From NCBI GenBank assembly GCA_964507095.1, contig CAZDOS010000001.1, positions 1 through 64,000 on the forward strand: a stretch of 64,000 nucleotides of DNA, written 5' to 3'. The position numbers and the translations under genes were made by a program. The notes under the pieces were generated by a model. The model saw only the letters and a program-made list of their open reading frames with translations. It had not been told where the DNA came from and did no database searches. Positions 25,079 through 34,400 of this stretch are shown here, in pieces. The first letter of the stretch is position 1; each line of letters opens with the position of its first letter. The stretch comes from RGIG3102 sp964507095 (lineage in GTDB: Bacteria; Bacillota; Clostridia; Oscillospirales; Ruminococcaceae).

Positions 25079-26476
25079 TCAGAATTTAAGATGTTTCCAA
25101 TCGTCCTGTCTGTAACGCAGCCAGTAGAGTATCATACGCACTATGTTGTCTGCATCCATCGCTACTATGACCCAGTGGATTCCGAGGTGGAGGACTCTTA
25201 TGAAAACGAATGCTCCCACGACGCGGACGCCCCACATGGAGATGAGCGTTATGATGAACAGGCTCTTGGTCTCGCCGGCACCTCTCAGGGCTCCCGAATG
25301 GATCTGGGAGATGATGTACGGAACCTGGATGAGAGCGAGGAGCTTTACCAGTTCGCCGCCCGTCTTGATGACCTGCCGGTCCGGAGTGAAAAGGCTGATC
25401 AGCTGAGGAGAGAAAGCAAACATTACGATGGATCCGATGGTCATTATGACTACGGAGATCTTTATGGTAGTGTTTACGTATTTTTCAAGCAGATCCGGTC
25501 TGTTTGCACCAAGTGACTGTCCTACGAGAGTGGTACATGCCGCACCGAAGGCGTAGCCCGGCATCAGTGAGAATCCTTCAACTGTAGCTGACAGCGAGTT
25601 TGAAGCGATGGCGATTGTGCCGAGGGAAGCGACCGTACGTGCGATGAAAACGCTGGCTCCGCCCATGGCGAATCTTTCGAACATCGCCGGAAGGCTGATC
25701 CTTGTAACAGCCCGCATATCCCTCTTCTGAAGCAGAAAGCTCTCCCTTATGGAGATCTGCTGAGGCGCCTTCCTGAAGAAGGTCAGAAGCAGATAGATCA
25801 ATGCACCTGTCGCCATCGTCGCGGCAGATGATGTCGCGGCGCCTCTTACTCCCCAGCCGGCGCCCCACACGCGGAAGGAGTTGCCGAAAAGGTTCACATC
25901 ATGTGGTTCGTAAATAAGAAGATAGTTGCCGAAGACGTTGGCAATGTTGACGCTCATGTTTATCACCATCGGCGTTTTCGTATCTCCGTATCCTCGGTAT
26001 ATGGCTGAAAGCACCATGGTGAGGGTCATCGGGATCATGGCGATGGCCATTATCTGGTTATATCCCGTCGCCAGGACCAGAACGTCAGGTTCGGCGCCCA
26101 TGAGTCTCGGTATGGTCTCCGAAAGCATGAAGCATATGAATGCGATCGGTATGCCGAGCATGAGGACGGTCGTGAGAGCCTGTCTGGTAAGGCTTCTGGA
26201 TCTCTCAAGATCCTGTGCGCCGACGCTTCTGGCTATGAGGGCTGTAAAGCCCATGCCGAAGGACATGATGATGCCGTTTATGAGCATCATAGGCGTTCCG
26301 CTTATGGATACTCCAGCGGTGGCAGTAGCTCCGAGGGAACCTACCATGGCGGTGTCGACGCTTCTCACCAGCGTTGACAGAATCTGTTCCACGAGAACAG
26401 GCCAAGCCAGGGTGAATATGGCGGTGGACGGCTTTATCCGGTCATCCACAAGTACCCTTGTTCTGGTATTGCTCAT
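25079..26476 (-). CDS. MATE family efflux transporter
   Basis: 465 residues and about 12 hydrophobic segments. The start (W-P-V-L-V-E-Q-I-L-S-T-L, then D-T-A-M-V-G-S-L-G-A) is the classic NorM/DinF-like MATE N-lobe, and the same pattern returns in the second half (L-P-A-M-F-E-R-F-A-M-G-G). It would export cationic compounds or metabolites using a sodium or proton gradient. Substrate unknown. The ribokinase gene lies 64 bases upstream on the same strand, so co-transcription is possible, although a GC-rich inverted repeat sits between them. Confidence 0.92.
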   Translation of the reverse strand: MSNTRTRVLVDDRIKPSTAIFTLAWPVLVEQILSTLVRSVDTAMVGSLGATATAGVSISGTPMMLINGIIMSFGMGFTALIARSVGAQDLERSRSLTRQALTTVLMLGIPIAFICFMLSETIPRLMGAEPDVLVLATGYNQIMAIAMIPMTLTMVLSAIYRGYGDTKTPMVINMSVNIANVFGNYLLIYEPHDVNLFGNSFRVWGAGWGVRGAATSSAATMATGALIYLLLTFFRKAPQQISIRESFLLQKRDMRAVTRISLPAMFERFAMGGASVFIARTVASLGTIAIASNSLSATVEGFSLMPGYAFGAACTTLVGQSLGANRPDLLEKYVNTTIKISVVIMTIGSIVMFAFSPQLISLFTPDRQVIKTGGELVKLLALIQVPYIISQIHSGALRGAGETKSLFIITLISMWGVRVVGAFVFIRVLHLGIHWVIVAMDADNIVRMILYWLRYRQDDWKHLKF

Positions 26477-26540
26477 TGATGTTTATTCTCCGTTTCTCTT
26501 AAGCGGCCGCATGCGAACACGGCCGTAAGAATATATATTC

Positions 26541-27437
26541 TTACTTCAATTCAAGTTTTGAGGAAAGGACCTCATCCTTCGTGGGGATGGAGTCCGCGGC
26601 TCCGTTCCTGGATACGGCTATCCGGCTGGCCTTTGAGGCCATGTCAAGGATGTCGTCTGCCTTCATTCCGGTAAGCACTCCGTTGAGGAAATATCCCGTG
26701 AAGGTATCTCCGGCTGCCGTTGTGTCTACTGTTTCGACTTTGTATATCCCATGCGAATAGGTCTTTTCGCCGTCGAAGTATTTGACACCGTCTGATCCCA
26801 GAGTTATGACGAGCCTGCTATCGGGATATCTCGAATGAAGTTCCTTTATGGCATCCTCAGGATCCATGCAGCCTGATATGGCAGCTGCCTCTATTTCGTT
26901 CATTATGAAGTATGATACCTTGCCGAGGTCGCAGCCCAGAAGATAGTCATCCATCGGACTGGGGTTCATGGCGATGACCATGCCCTTGTCATGAGCCTTC
27001 TCAAGGATGTAATCCAAAGAAGAGATCTCATTCTGCAGAAGGAGTATGTCGCCCTTATCGAACTTTGAGAGTATGGCGTCCACGTCGTCATGGCTGATCT
27101 TGCGGTTGGTGCCGCCGAAGAGGATGATGTTGTTCTGACCGGTATGGTCGACCTGGATTATGGCGTGACCTGAGGGCGTGTCCGGATCCACAATGACGTT
27201 CTCTGTGTTAACATCATAAGCCTTGAGAAGGTCTGTCAGCATGGATCCGTCAGTTCCGACCTTACCGGCCATGTAGACATCGCTGCCCGCTTTCTTGCAG
27301 GCGATCGCCTGATTGAGTCCCTTGCCGCCGCAGAAATTGTCCAGTCGGAGCGAGGAGATGGTCTCTCCCGGCCTTACGAAATCCTTAACTGTGTATACTC
27401 GATCAATGTTTAAAGATCCGAAATCCAGTATCTTCAT
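26541..27437 (-). CDS. rbsK: Ribokinase
   Basis: 298 residues from ATG 27437 (AAAGGAC upstream); an extension to 27482 lacks a ribosome site. PfkB-fold motifs: G-S-L-N-I-D, G-G-K-G-L-N-Q-A-I-A (substrate loop of ribokinases), L-L-Q-N-E-I and T-T-A-A-G-D-T-F-T-G-Y with the catalytic Asp. The G-G-K-G-x-N-Q form is typical of ribokinase rather than fructokinase. It phosphorylates D-ribose to ribose-5-phosphate. No ribose transporter is adjacent. Confidence 0.9.
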   Translation of the reverse strand: MKILDFGSLNIDRVYTVKDFVRPGETISSLRLDNFCGGKGLNQAIACKKAGSDVYMAGKVGTDGSMLTDLLKAYDVNTENVIVDPDTPSGHAIIQVDHTGQNNIILFGGTNRKISHDDVDAILSKFDKGDILLLQNEISSLDYILEKAHDKGMVIAMNPSPMDDYLLGCDLGKVSYFIMNEIEAAAISGCMDPEDAIKELHSRYPDSRLVITLGSDGVKYFDGEKTYSHGIYKVETVDTTAAGDTFTGYFLNGVLTGMKADDILDMASKASRIAVSRNGAADSIPTKDEVLSSKLELK

Positions 27438-27585
27438 GTGTCCTTTCAGCGCCAAGGCGCATCTCCTTTCCGAGAAATGCATGTATCTAATCTGTATAAC
27501 AATACAACAGTAGAATTATATTATCATTCCTATAAGTATGTCAATCGATAGGCAAGGCATATGGCGGATACACTCCTTTGCTTTA

Positions 27586-27614
27586 TTGCCATTTCAGGTC
27601 CCTTGTGATACATT
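27586..27614 (+). promoter_or_regulatory. Promoter of fbp
   Basis: TTGCCA, 17 bases, TACATT with TGA directly before the -10. Confidence 0.5.
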
Positions 27615-27650
27615 TAATATATTAAAGTGTTTTCAGAAAGGATCACGGAA

Positions 27651-29624
27651 ATGGCAGAGAGAAGTATTGTCACGACGGATGACGGACTCAAATACCTCAA
27701 GCTTCTTTCAAGGGACTGGCCAAATGCTACAAGGGCAGCAAACGAGATAATCAGTCTCGAGGCAAAGCTCAAGCTGCCTAAGGGCACGGAGATGTACATG
27801 TCCGACCTTCACGGCGAGGATCAGGCGTTCACTCATATCCTCAATAACGCTTCAGGCGTCATCAGGGAAAAGATCGATGTGGCTCTGGCCGATTCGACTA
27901 CTCCTGCACAGAGGGCAGTCTATGCCAGCCTTATCTATTACCCAAGGCAGAAGCTGGCCGAGATAAAGCAGGAAGAGAAGAGGATGAACCAGTGGTACCG
28001 TCTCACCATCTACCGCCTCATCGATGTCTGCAGGCATGTCGCCAGCAAGAACACCAGGGCTGACGTGAGAAAGGCCATACCTCCGCAGTACGCGTATGTC
28101 ATAGACGAACTGCTCCATGCCCACTTTGAGGACCACAACAAGGAAGCCTATTACAACCAGTTCATTTCCGCCATCATAGAGACAAATACGGCCGATGACT
28201 TTATTGAAGCCATTTCCACCGTCATCAAGAGACTGGCTGTCCACAAGCTGCACATCGTCGGCGACATGTTCGACAGGGGCTCGAGGCCTGACATAGTCAT
28301 GGATCTTCTGATGAGCCACCACGCAGTGGATATCCAGTGGGGCAACCACGACGCACTTTGGATGTGCGGAGCCACGGGCTCGCCTCTGGGAGTTGCCAGC
28401 GTCATTAGGATATGCGCCGCCTACAACAATCTGGTCGCGCTCGAGGAGGGCTATGGAATCAATCTCAGGCCTCTTACCATATTTGCCCAGAAGACCTACG
28501 GCGATTGTTCCAAGTTCATGCCGAGGAACTCCGGACGCTACAACGACGATGACGCACTGGCGGTCGCGAAAATACATAAGGCGATATCAATAATCATGTA
28601 CAAGCTGGAGTGCCAGGTCATCGAGAGGAATGACTACTTCGAGATGGATGACAGAAAGATGCTGGAGTTCATCGACTACAAGAAGGGCACCATCATGATA
28701 GGCGGAGAGGAATATCCGCTCAAGGACAAGGAGTTCCCTACGGTGGACCCGGACAACCCGGCAAAGCTGACCCGGGAAGAGATAGAGGTGATGGCGCAGC
28801 TGTGCGCTGCCTTCAAGAACTGCGAAAAGCTGCAGAGGCACATGAGGTTCATGTACTCCCACGGCACCTTCTACAAGGTCGAGAACGGCATATTGATGTT
28901 CCACGGGGTCATGCCTCTGAACCCGGACGGCTCCTTCAGGGAAGTTAACCTGGGAGGGAAGACCTTCAAGGGCAAGCCGCTCTTCGACTATCTGGACACC
29001 GTATGCAGGGATGCATATTACGGTGAAGAGGGTAGCCTCAAGAAGAGGATAGGCGAGGACATACTCTGGTATCTGTGGTGCGGCAAGAACAGCCCGCTCT
29101 TCGGAAGGAGCAAGATGGTCACCTTTGAGAACATCTATCTTGAGGACAAGAAGCTCAAGGTCGAAGAGAAGGATCCTTACTACCTGCACCAGGAGGACAA
29201 GCGGATGGCGGAAAGGGTCCTGGCTGAGTTCGGTCTTTCGGGTGACGGCTGCAGGATCATAAACGGCCACACGCCTGTAAAGGCAAAGGACGGCGAGGAG
29301 CCGATAAAGGCCGAAGGAAAGATTATCGTCATAGACGGCGGCTTTGCCAGGGCGTACCATGACAGGACAGGCATTGCCGGATACACCATGGTGTTCTCCT
29401 CAAGGGGACAGTCGCTGAGGGTGCACCAGCCGTTCACGTCTTTCGAAGACGTTATTTACAACAATTCCGACATCCATTCCAAGGTCGACGTGTTCTCTCC
29501 TCACAGGAGAAGGGTCCTTGTCGAGGACACAGACGAAGGCCGGCGGATAAAGAACGAGATCAGGGATCTCAAGGCTCTCATCCGGGCCTACAAGGACGGC
29601 ACGATCAAGGAAATCGAAGGATAG
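27651..29624 (+). CDS. fbp: Fructose-1,6-bisphosphatase class III
   Basis: 657 residues from ATG 27651; the upstream extension has no ribosome site of its own. The length and sequence are those of the Firmicutes class III enzyme. Metallophosphatase motifs are visible: D-L-H-G-E-D, G-D-M-F-D-R-G, W-G-N-H-D-A-L-W-M-C and near the end I-N-G-H-T-P-V. It hydrolyses fructose-1,6-bisphosphate in gluconeogenesis. Single-gene unit between its own promoter and a terminator shared with ispH. Confidence 0.95.
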   Translation: MAERSIVTTDDGLKYLKLLSRDWPNATRAANEIISLEAKLKLPKGTEMYMSDLHGEDQAFTHILNNASGVIREKIDVALADSTTPAQRAVYASLIYYPRQKLAEIKQEEKRMNQWYRLTIYRLIDVCRHVASKNTRADVRKAIPPQYAYVIDELLHAHFEDHNKEAYYNQFISAIIETNTADDFIEAISTVIKRLAVHKLHIVGDMFDRGSRPDIVMDLLMSHHAVDIQWGNHDALWMCGATGSPLGVASVIRICAAYNNLVALEEGYGINLRPLTIFAQKTYGDCSKFMPRNSGRYNDDDALAVAKIHKAISIIMYKLECQVIERNDYFEMDDRKMLEFIDYKKGTIMIGGEEYPLKDKEFPTVDPDNPAKLTREEIEVMAQLCAAFKNCEKLQRHMRFMYSHGTFYKVENGILMFHGVMPLNPDGSFREVNLGGKTFKGKPLFDYLDTVCRDAYYGEEGSLKKRIGEDILWYLWCGKNSPLFGRSKMVTFENIYLEDKKLKVEEKDPYYLHQEDKRMAERVLAEFGLSGDGCRIINGHTPVKAKDGEEPIKAEGKIIVIDGGFARAYHDRTGIAGYTMVFSSRGQSLRVHQPFTSFEDVIYNNSDIHSKVDVFSPHRRRVLVEDTDEGRRIKNEIRDLKALIRAYKDGTIKEIEG

Positions 29625-29643
29625 ATATTACAGACAAGGCAAA

Positions 29644-29668
29644 AGTCCGGCTCCATCTGGAGCCGGAC
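29644..29668. terminator. Bidirectional terminator between fbp and ispH
   Basis: Perfect stem AGTCCGGCTCC / GGAGCCGGACCT with loop ATCT; T-rich on the plus side and A4 before it for the minus transcript. Confidence 0.85.
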
Positions 29669-29687
29669 CTTTATTTTCACTATTCAA

Positions 29688-31643
29688 TTAGCCTTCAGCT
29701 TCCTCGCTGACCTTTTCAGGTCTCGGAGGTCTCTCTGTTGTCTGCTTGATGGACAGCGATACTCTCTTGTTCTCGAGATCTACGCCCAGCAGCTTTACAT
29801 TGACTTCCTGACCGACCTTGAGGACTGATGCAGGATCCTCGATCCTATCCCAAGAGATCTCGGAGATGTGTACCAGACCGTCGATGCCCGGAAGGACTCT
29901 TACGAATGCGCCGAACTTGGTGAGTGAAACTACCTTGCCGGTGAAGACGTCGCCTACTGCGAATTCCTTCTCGAACTTTGCCCAAGGATTGTCCTCGTCC
30001 TTCTTGTGACCGAGGCTGATCTTGCCGGCCTCTCTGTCGATGGCCTTTACGAAGACCTCGAGTTCCTGACCGTTCTTTACGACCTCGCCCGGATGGCGGA
30101 TCTTCTCCCATGTGAGTTCGGACATGTGTACCAGTCCGTCGACTCCGCCGAGATCCACGAATGCGCCGTATCTTGTGACGCTCTTGACGATTCCCTTGTA
30201 TACCTTGCCTACTTCGACTTCAGACCAGAACTTGTCGCGGATCTCCTTCATCTTCTCGTCCTTGACAGCACGGATGGATCCGACGATCCTCTTCCTGTTG
30301 TCCTTTGTGCTCTCGAAGACTTTGATCTCCTGCTCTGTGCCTACCAGTGCGTCCAGGCTCTCGTTTCTTCCGGCTGCCAGTGAAGCAGGGATGAATACGC
30401 GTACGCCGTTTACATATGCGACCAGACCGCCCTTTACAGCCTCTCTCACCGTTGCAGTGAGTGTCTCGCCTGACTCGATGGCCTTTCTCAGGGTGTCGTC
30501 GCCCATTCTCTTGTCGAACTGTCTCTTGCTGAGCTCAGCGGTGCCTTCCTGATCGTTAGTCTTAATAACGATGAGATCAAGCTCGTCACCTTTCTTGACA
30601 AGATCTTCCAGCTTCCGGGAAGGATCGTCAGTCATCTCTTCGGCTCTGACGTAGCCTGTGTGCTTTGTGCCAATATCAACAGTCACCTCAGTGGCGGAAA
30701 CACCTGTTACGATGCCCTTTATTGTTGCGCCCCTGTAGATCTTAGGCTGTGTGGCAAACGATTCCTTGAGCAGCTCCTCAAAGTTCTCGTTCTCACGAAT
30801 TTCTTCGCTCATGTTATTAAGTACCTCCTGAATTATGAACGCCGGAGTTGAAGCTCCTGCTGTGACGCCCACATTTTCTTTATTTATAAAAAGCTCCTTT
30901 GAGAGCTCTTTACTCGTTTCTATGCTGACGGTAGGGCAGTACTCGCTGCACACCGCCACGAGCTTCTGGGTGTTGGAGGAATGCCTGCCTCCTATGACCA
31001 CCATCAGATCGCTCTTTTTAGCCAGCTCCGCAGCCTCTGCCTGTCTGAGAGCTGTGGCTCTACATATTGTATCAAAAAACAGGGTATTTGTATAGTTTTT
31101 TTTAATCAGATTTAAGATTTTCTCCCACTTTGAAACCATGAAAGTGGTCTGCGCGACAAGGGTCATGGGAGTGTCCGGCTGCCGGTTCTTTTCAAGCCAT
31201 TCTTCCATATCCTCATATGAGTCGAAGACGTGGTATTCGCCCCGCGTATAGCTGACTATGCCCTGAACTTCGGGGTGGGAAGCGTCGCCCGCGACAAGCA
31301 GTATCCTGCCCTCTTCTCCGGCCTGCCGGGCAAGCCTGTGGATCTTCTTAACATACGGGCAGGTGGCATCGTGAGTCACTATCCCTCTTCTTTCAAAGTC
31401 CTCGGTGACATGCTTTTCAACGCCGTGGCTCCTGAGGATGACCTCGTATCCCTCCGGGACCCGGTCCGAGTCTCCCATTGTGACAACGCCAAGCTCCTCG
31501 AGCCGCCGCACGGCCTGGTTATTGTGTATAAGCGGACCCATCGTGGCGACCTTCCTCCCAGATCTTGCCAGGTCCTCGGTCAGTTTGACCGCTCTGTTCA
31601 CGCCGAAGCAGAAGCCGGCGCTCTTGGCCAGGGTGATGTTCAT
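29688..31643 (-). CDS. ispH: IspH - ribosomal protein S1 fusion
   Basis: 651 residues from ATG 31643 (GGAGGAAGG 4 bases upstream); a 67-codon upstream extension is spurious. Residues 1-280 are 4-hydroxy-3-methylbut-2-enyl diphosphate reductase of the MEP isoprenoid pathway, with the three cluster cysteines in F-C-F-G-V, A-T-C-P-Y-V and D-T-I-C-R-A-T. Residues 300-640 carry four S1 RNA-binding repeats; the last two are the best conserved (G-A-F-V-D-L, G-L-V-H-M-S-E; G-A-F-V-R-V, G-L-V-H-I-S-E). This fusion is known from Clostridia, so it is a lineage marker, not an assembly error. It may combine a metabolic enzyme with translation. Confidence 0.95.
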   Translation of the reverse strand: MNITLAKSAGFCFGVNRAVKLTEDLARSGRKVATMGPLIHNNQAVRRLEELGVVTMGDSDRVPEGYEVILRSHGVEKHVTEDFERRGIVTHDATCPYVKKIHRLARQAGEEGRILLVAGDASHPEVQGIVSYTRGEYHVFDSYEDMEEWLEKNRQPDTPMTLVAQTTFMVSKWEKILNLIKKNYTNTLFFDTICRATALRQAEAAELAKKSDLMVVIGGRHSSNTQKLVAVCSEYCPTVSIETSKELSKELFINKENVGVTAGASTPAFIIQEVLNNMSEEIRENENFEELLKESFATQPKIYRGATIKGIVTGVSATEVTVDIGTKHTGYVRAEEMTDDPSRKLEDLVKKGDELDLIVIKTNDQEGTAELSKRQFDKRMGDDTLRKAIESGETLTATVREAVKGGLVAYVNGVRVFIPASLAAGRNESLDALVGTEQEIKVFESTKDNRKRIVGSIRAVKDEKMKEIRDKFWSEVEVGKVYKGIVKSVTRYGAFVDLGGVDGLVHMSELTWEKIRHPGEVVKNGQELEVFVKAIDREAGKISLGHKKDEDNPWAKFEKEFAVGDVFTGKVVSLTKFGAFVRVLPGIDGLVHISEISWDRIEDPASVLKVGQEVNVKLLGVDLENKRVSLSIKQTTERPPRPEKVSEEAEG

Positions 31644-31736
31644 TTCCTTCCTCCCGTGTGTTTGCTTGCATTCGATTATATCACATATGCACCTTAATAT
31701 ATATATTGCAAATCTGTTAACATTGGTCCGCCCGGT

Positions 31737-31765
31737 TTGATTTTTACCCGTTGCTTCTGTATAAT
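31737..31765 (+). promoter_or_regulatory. Promoter of the rpe - Rnf-like - rsmI operon
   Basis: TTGATT, 17 bases, TATAAT. No convincing terminator or second promoter was found before 42636, so it probably drives all the genes from rpe to the racemase. Confidence 0.75.
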
Positions 31766-31824
31766 AAGCTGATAGACTGTCTGCGCTGCAGACCTGTTTC
31801 GTATTGCTTTTGGAGGACAGGATC

Positions 31825-32463
31825 ATGATCATAGCACCATCCATTCTTTCAGCTGATTTTGCTCATCTCGGAAGAGACTGTCGCAGAGCGATGGAGCGGG
31901 GAGCCGACTGGCTCCACGTTGATGTGATGGACGGCCACTTCGTGCCGAACATCTCTCTGGGACTGCCGGTACTGCAGAGCCTGAGGAAGGATACGGACGC
32001 CTTTCTTGACGTTCATCTGATGATCACGAGACCGGACCTCTATGCGGAGAAATTCGTCAAGCGGGGAGCTGATATGGTCACGTTCCATCTTGAGAGCGAA
32101 TGTGATCCGCAGCAGGTCCTGCAGACCATAAAGGAAGCAGGAGCAAAGGCGGGTCTGGTCATCAAGCCCGGCACTCCGGCAGAGGCTCTTGAACCGTTCC
32201 TCGAAGCGGTCGACATGGTGCTCGTCATGAGCGTGGAGCCTGGATTCGGAGGACAGAAGTTCAATCCGACAGCTCTCGAAAAGATCAGATTTCTCGCGGA
32301 CTGCAAAAAGAAGACAGCAAACGGATATCTGATAGAGGTCGACGGCGGGATCAACGCCCGGACCGCAAAGCTGTGCGAGCGGGCCGGAGTCGATGTGATG
32401 GTGGCCGGAAGCTACGTCTTCGGAGCAGAGGACATCGCGCGGGCCATAAGCAGCCTGAGATGA
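31825..32463 (+). CDS. rpe: Ribulose-phosphate 3-epimerase
   Basis: 212 residues from ATG 31825 with GGAGG 8 bases upstream; the in-frame TTG at 31804 is too early. TIM-barrel epimerase motifs: I-A-P-S-I-L-S-A-D-F at the start, V-D-V-M-D-G-H-F-V-P-N, H-L-M-I, M-S-V-E-P-G-F-G-G-Q and V-D-G-G-I-N. It interconverts ribulose-5-phosphate and xylulose-5-phosphate. First gene of a long operon; in many Firmicutes rpe follows rsgA, which is not the case here. Confidence 0.95.
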   Translation: MIIAPSILSADFAHLGRDCRRAMERGADWLHVDVMDGHFVPNISLGLPVLQSLRKDTDAFLDVHLMITRPDLYAEKFVKRGADMVTFHLESECDPQQVLQTIKEAGAKAGLVIKPGTPAEALEPFLEAVDMVLVMSVEPGFGGQKFNPTALEKIRFLADCKKKTANGYLIEVDGGINARTAKLCERAGVDVMVAGSYVFGAEDIARAISSLR

Positions 32464-32485
32464 TTCACATACACGGAGGAAGACC

Positions 32486-32752
32486 ATGAAAAAAGTATGG
32501 TTTGGAAATACATCGAAGTTCTTTAACAAGGACGACGGAACTGTGCAGATAAACACGCCTGTGGGCTCGTTCATGTTCCCGCTGGACCATGAGCCGGACC
32601 CAATAGAAATGGAGATCATGCTCAAGAGCATGGGCGTCGACATGTCCATGACAAACAGTTTCAGCGATCCGTTTACGGACAATGATCCGTTCAACGGATT
32701 CGGTGGAAACGACCCGTTCTCGCCTCCGGGATTCGGAAACAACAAGTGGTGA
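32486..32752 (+). CDS. Small acidic protein with NDPF-type repeats
   Basis: 88 residues, GGAGGAAG upstream. The first 55 residues are a compact domain-like stretch (W-F-G-N-T-S-K-F-F-N, V-Q-I-N-T-P-V-G-S-F-M-F-P). The tail is low in complexity with repeated S-D-P-F, N-D-P-F, G-G-N-D-P-F and ends G-N-N-K-W. No signal peptide or membrane segment. It is the gene immediately before the RnfD-like gene, so it may belong with that cassette. Family not recognised. Confidence 0.75.
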   Translation: MKKVWFGNTSKFFNKDDGTVQINTPVGSFMFPLDHEPDPIEMEIMLKSMGVDMSMTNSFSDPFTDNDPFNGFGGNDPFSPPGFGNNKW

Positions 32753-32807
32753 GGACCAGAACTAGAATTACAGGAGAATCGCCGGTCCTGCCGGCGCCAC
32801 ATATTTG
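32752..32807 (+). promoter_or_regulatory. Structured leader before the RnfD-like gene
   Basis: The only ribosome site, AGGAG at 32772-32776, lies 31 bases from the ATG, with a hairpin CGCCGG / CCGGCG (32780-32796) between. Folding would shorten the distance to about 14 bases. A competing pairing AGGACC (32752-32757) with GGTCCT (32784-32789) would open the hairpin. This suggests controlled translation; it is inference only. Confidence 0.4.
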
Positions 32808-34400
32808 ATGGAAACAGAAACTACATACACCCGAAGAGGGCATTATGACTACATGATGCTGGCGCTTTTGCCGGTGATGATATGTGCCACCTTCGTATAT
32901 TCGCCCAGAGTGCTGCTCATAGCGCTGGTGGCGATCGTAACTGCCAGGATCACGGATCTTCTGGCTGCATATTTCAGAGGAAGCGAAGTTGACGTCGCCG
33001 ACAAGTCATCGTCGGTGGCGGCGCTGACGTTTGCCATGATGCTGCCGGTATCCATACCGCTGTACATGGTCGTCATGGACGTTGCACTCACCATATTCGT
33101 CGGCAAGTACGCCTTCGGAGGAAGAGGGGTATATCCTTTCAACCTGGCAGCTCTTGCCATGTGCGTGCGGGTGGTCAACTGGCCTCTCGCCTCATGCCGG
33201 GTCGTGACCCCGTTCTCAGAGGTGGACTTCTGGACGGGCAACGCTCGGCAGGCAGTCTCCAATGTAGCGACGATCAGGAGCGGCGGACTTCCGTACACCT
33301 CCGTGCTCAACCTCATTCTCGGAAACTACCCGGGAAGCATGGGCACCTCGTTCCGGATAATAATAGTCGCGGTCTTCATTGCCCTTCTGGCGATGAAGAA
33401 GGTGACCTGGCACGCCCCGGTGGCCTTTGTGGCGACCGTCACACTGATAGCACTGCTGTTCCCCAGGATAAGCGGTGTTGACAGACTGGTAAGCGTCAAG
33501 TACGAAGTGCTTTCCAGCGCAGTGCTCTATTACCGGGTGTTCCTGCTCAACGAGCCGACGACGACTCCGAAAAAGAAACTCGGAAAGCTGATCTTCGGCG
33601 TGGTCTGCGGAGCGCTGACCATGATCTTCAGATATTTCGGCGCCTATGAGATAGGCGGATGCTTTGCCATCCTGCTCGCAAACGCCACCGAAGGAATGTG
33701 GGACAGACTCGTCCCTCGGATGAAGAGCGACGACGTCACCAACATCTACAGGCCTTCAGCACCTACAGCCAGGACGGCTGCGAAGAAGGAAAAGGGCGAG
33801 GATAAGAGCGTCAGGACTGCGGCGGTAAAGACCTACGACAGCACGGCGACAAGCGCCGAGACGATAATCCGGGAGATCGCAAGAGAAGCCAGAAGGAACG
33901 AGAGAAAGAAGCAGGAGCGGGCAAAGGCGGCAGAGAAGAAGATATTCACCGTGGATTCCGCAGCGTCTGCGCCGCAGAGACCGGGTCGGGAACACGTACG
34001 GAAAACCACGGCCGTTATGCCGGCTAGTGAACCGGAGACCGGCGAGGACACTCAGGTCATTAGGACAACCCAGAACTCCGCCACAAGGCAGACGGTCGCT
34101 CCGCCTGAGAGCATCGAGAGACTGTCGGAGCAGGTAAAGCAGGAGCAGGCCAAGGAACATAAGAAAGCATCCAAGAAGAAAAAGGGACTGTTCTCAGCTT
34201 TCTCCTCTTCAAAGAAGAAGAGCTCCGGGAAAAAGGACACAAAGAAAAAGAGCAACATCTTCGACAACACTACCTTTGACATCATAGGTCAGGTCGAGGA
34301 TGAGATAGATGAGGTGGAATTCTCCACCAGGACCATAGACGTGGCTGAACTGCTGCGGGCACTGAAAGAACAGGAGGAGAGCGACGCATGGAAAAAATGA
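32808..34400 (+). CDS. RnfD/NqrB-like membrane protein lacking the flavin motif, with a long charged tail
   Basis: 530 residues from ATG 32808. Residues 1-300 follow RnfD/NqrB: D-K-S-S-S-V-A-A-L-T-F-A-M-M-L-P-V, then K-Y-A-F-G-G-R-G-V-Y-P-F-N-L-A-A, L-G-N-Y-P-G-S-M-G and W-H-A-P-V-A-F. In true RnfD the S-G-A-T motif, which carries covalent FMN, precedes the G-N-x-P-G-S motif. Here that region (about 150-165) reads N-V-A-T-I-R-S-G-G-L-P-Y, with no S/T-G-A-T. After residue 300 comes a 230-residue Lys/Glu/Ala-rich cytoplasmic tail, absent from RnfD, ending in an acidic segment near 505-530. The next gene overlaps by 13 bases. Confidence 0.85.
   Translation: METETTYTRRGHYDYMMLALLPVMICATFVYSPRVLLIALVAIVTARITDLLAAYFRGSEVDVADKSSSVAALTFAMMLPVSIPLYMVVMDVALTIFVGKYAFGGRGVYPFNLAALAMCVRVVNWPLASCRVVTPFSEVDFWTGNARQAVSNVATIRSGGLPYTSVLNLILGNYPGSMGTSFRIIIVAVFIALLAMKKVTWHAPVAFVATVTLIALLFPRISGVDRLVSVKYEVLSSAVLYYRVFLLNEPTTTPKKKLGKLIFGVVCGALTMIFRYFGAYEIGGCFAILLANATEGMWDRLVPRMKSDDVTNIYRPSAPTARTAAKKEKGEDKSVRTAAVKTYDSTATSAETIIREIAREARRNERKKQERAKAAEKKIFTVDSAASAPQRPGREHVRKTTAVMPASEPETGEDTQVIRTTQNSATRQTVAPPESIERLSEQVKQEQAKEHKKASKKKKGLFSAFSSSKKKSSGKKDTKKKSNIFDNTTFDIIGQVEDEIDEVEFSTRTIDVAELLRALKEQEESDAWKK

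Noticed and set aside
28587..29360. Minus-strand frame over fbp
   Set aside because: Shadow of the class III Fbp gene; composition and lack of motifs speak against it.
29688..31643. Two genes (ispH and rpsA) joined by an assembly error
   Set aside because: The IspH-S1 fusion is established in Clostridia and the linker is uninterrupted.
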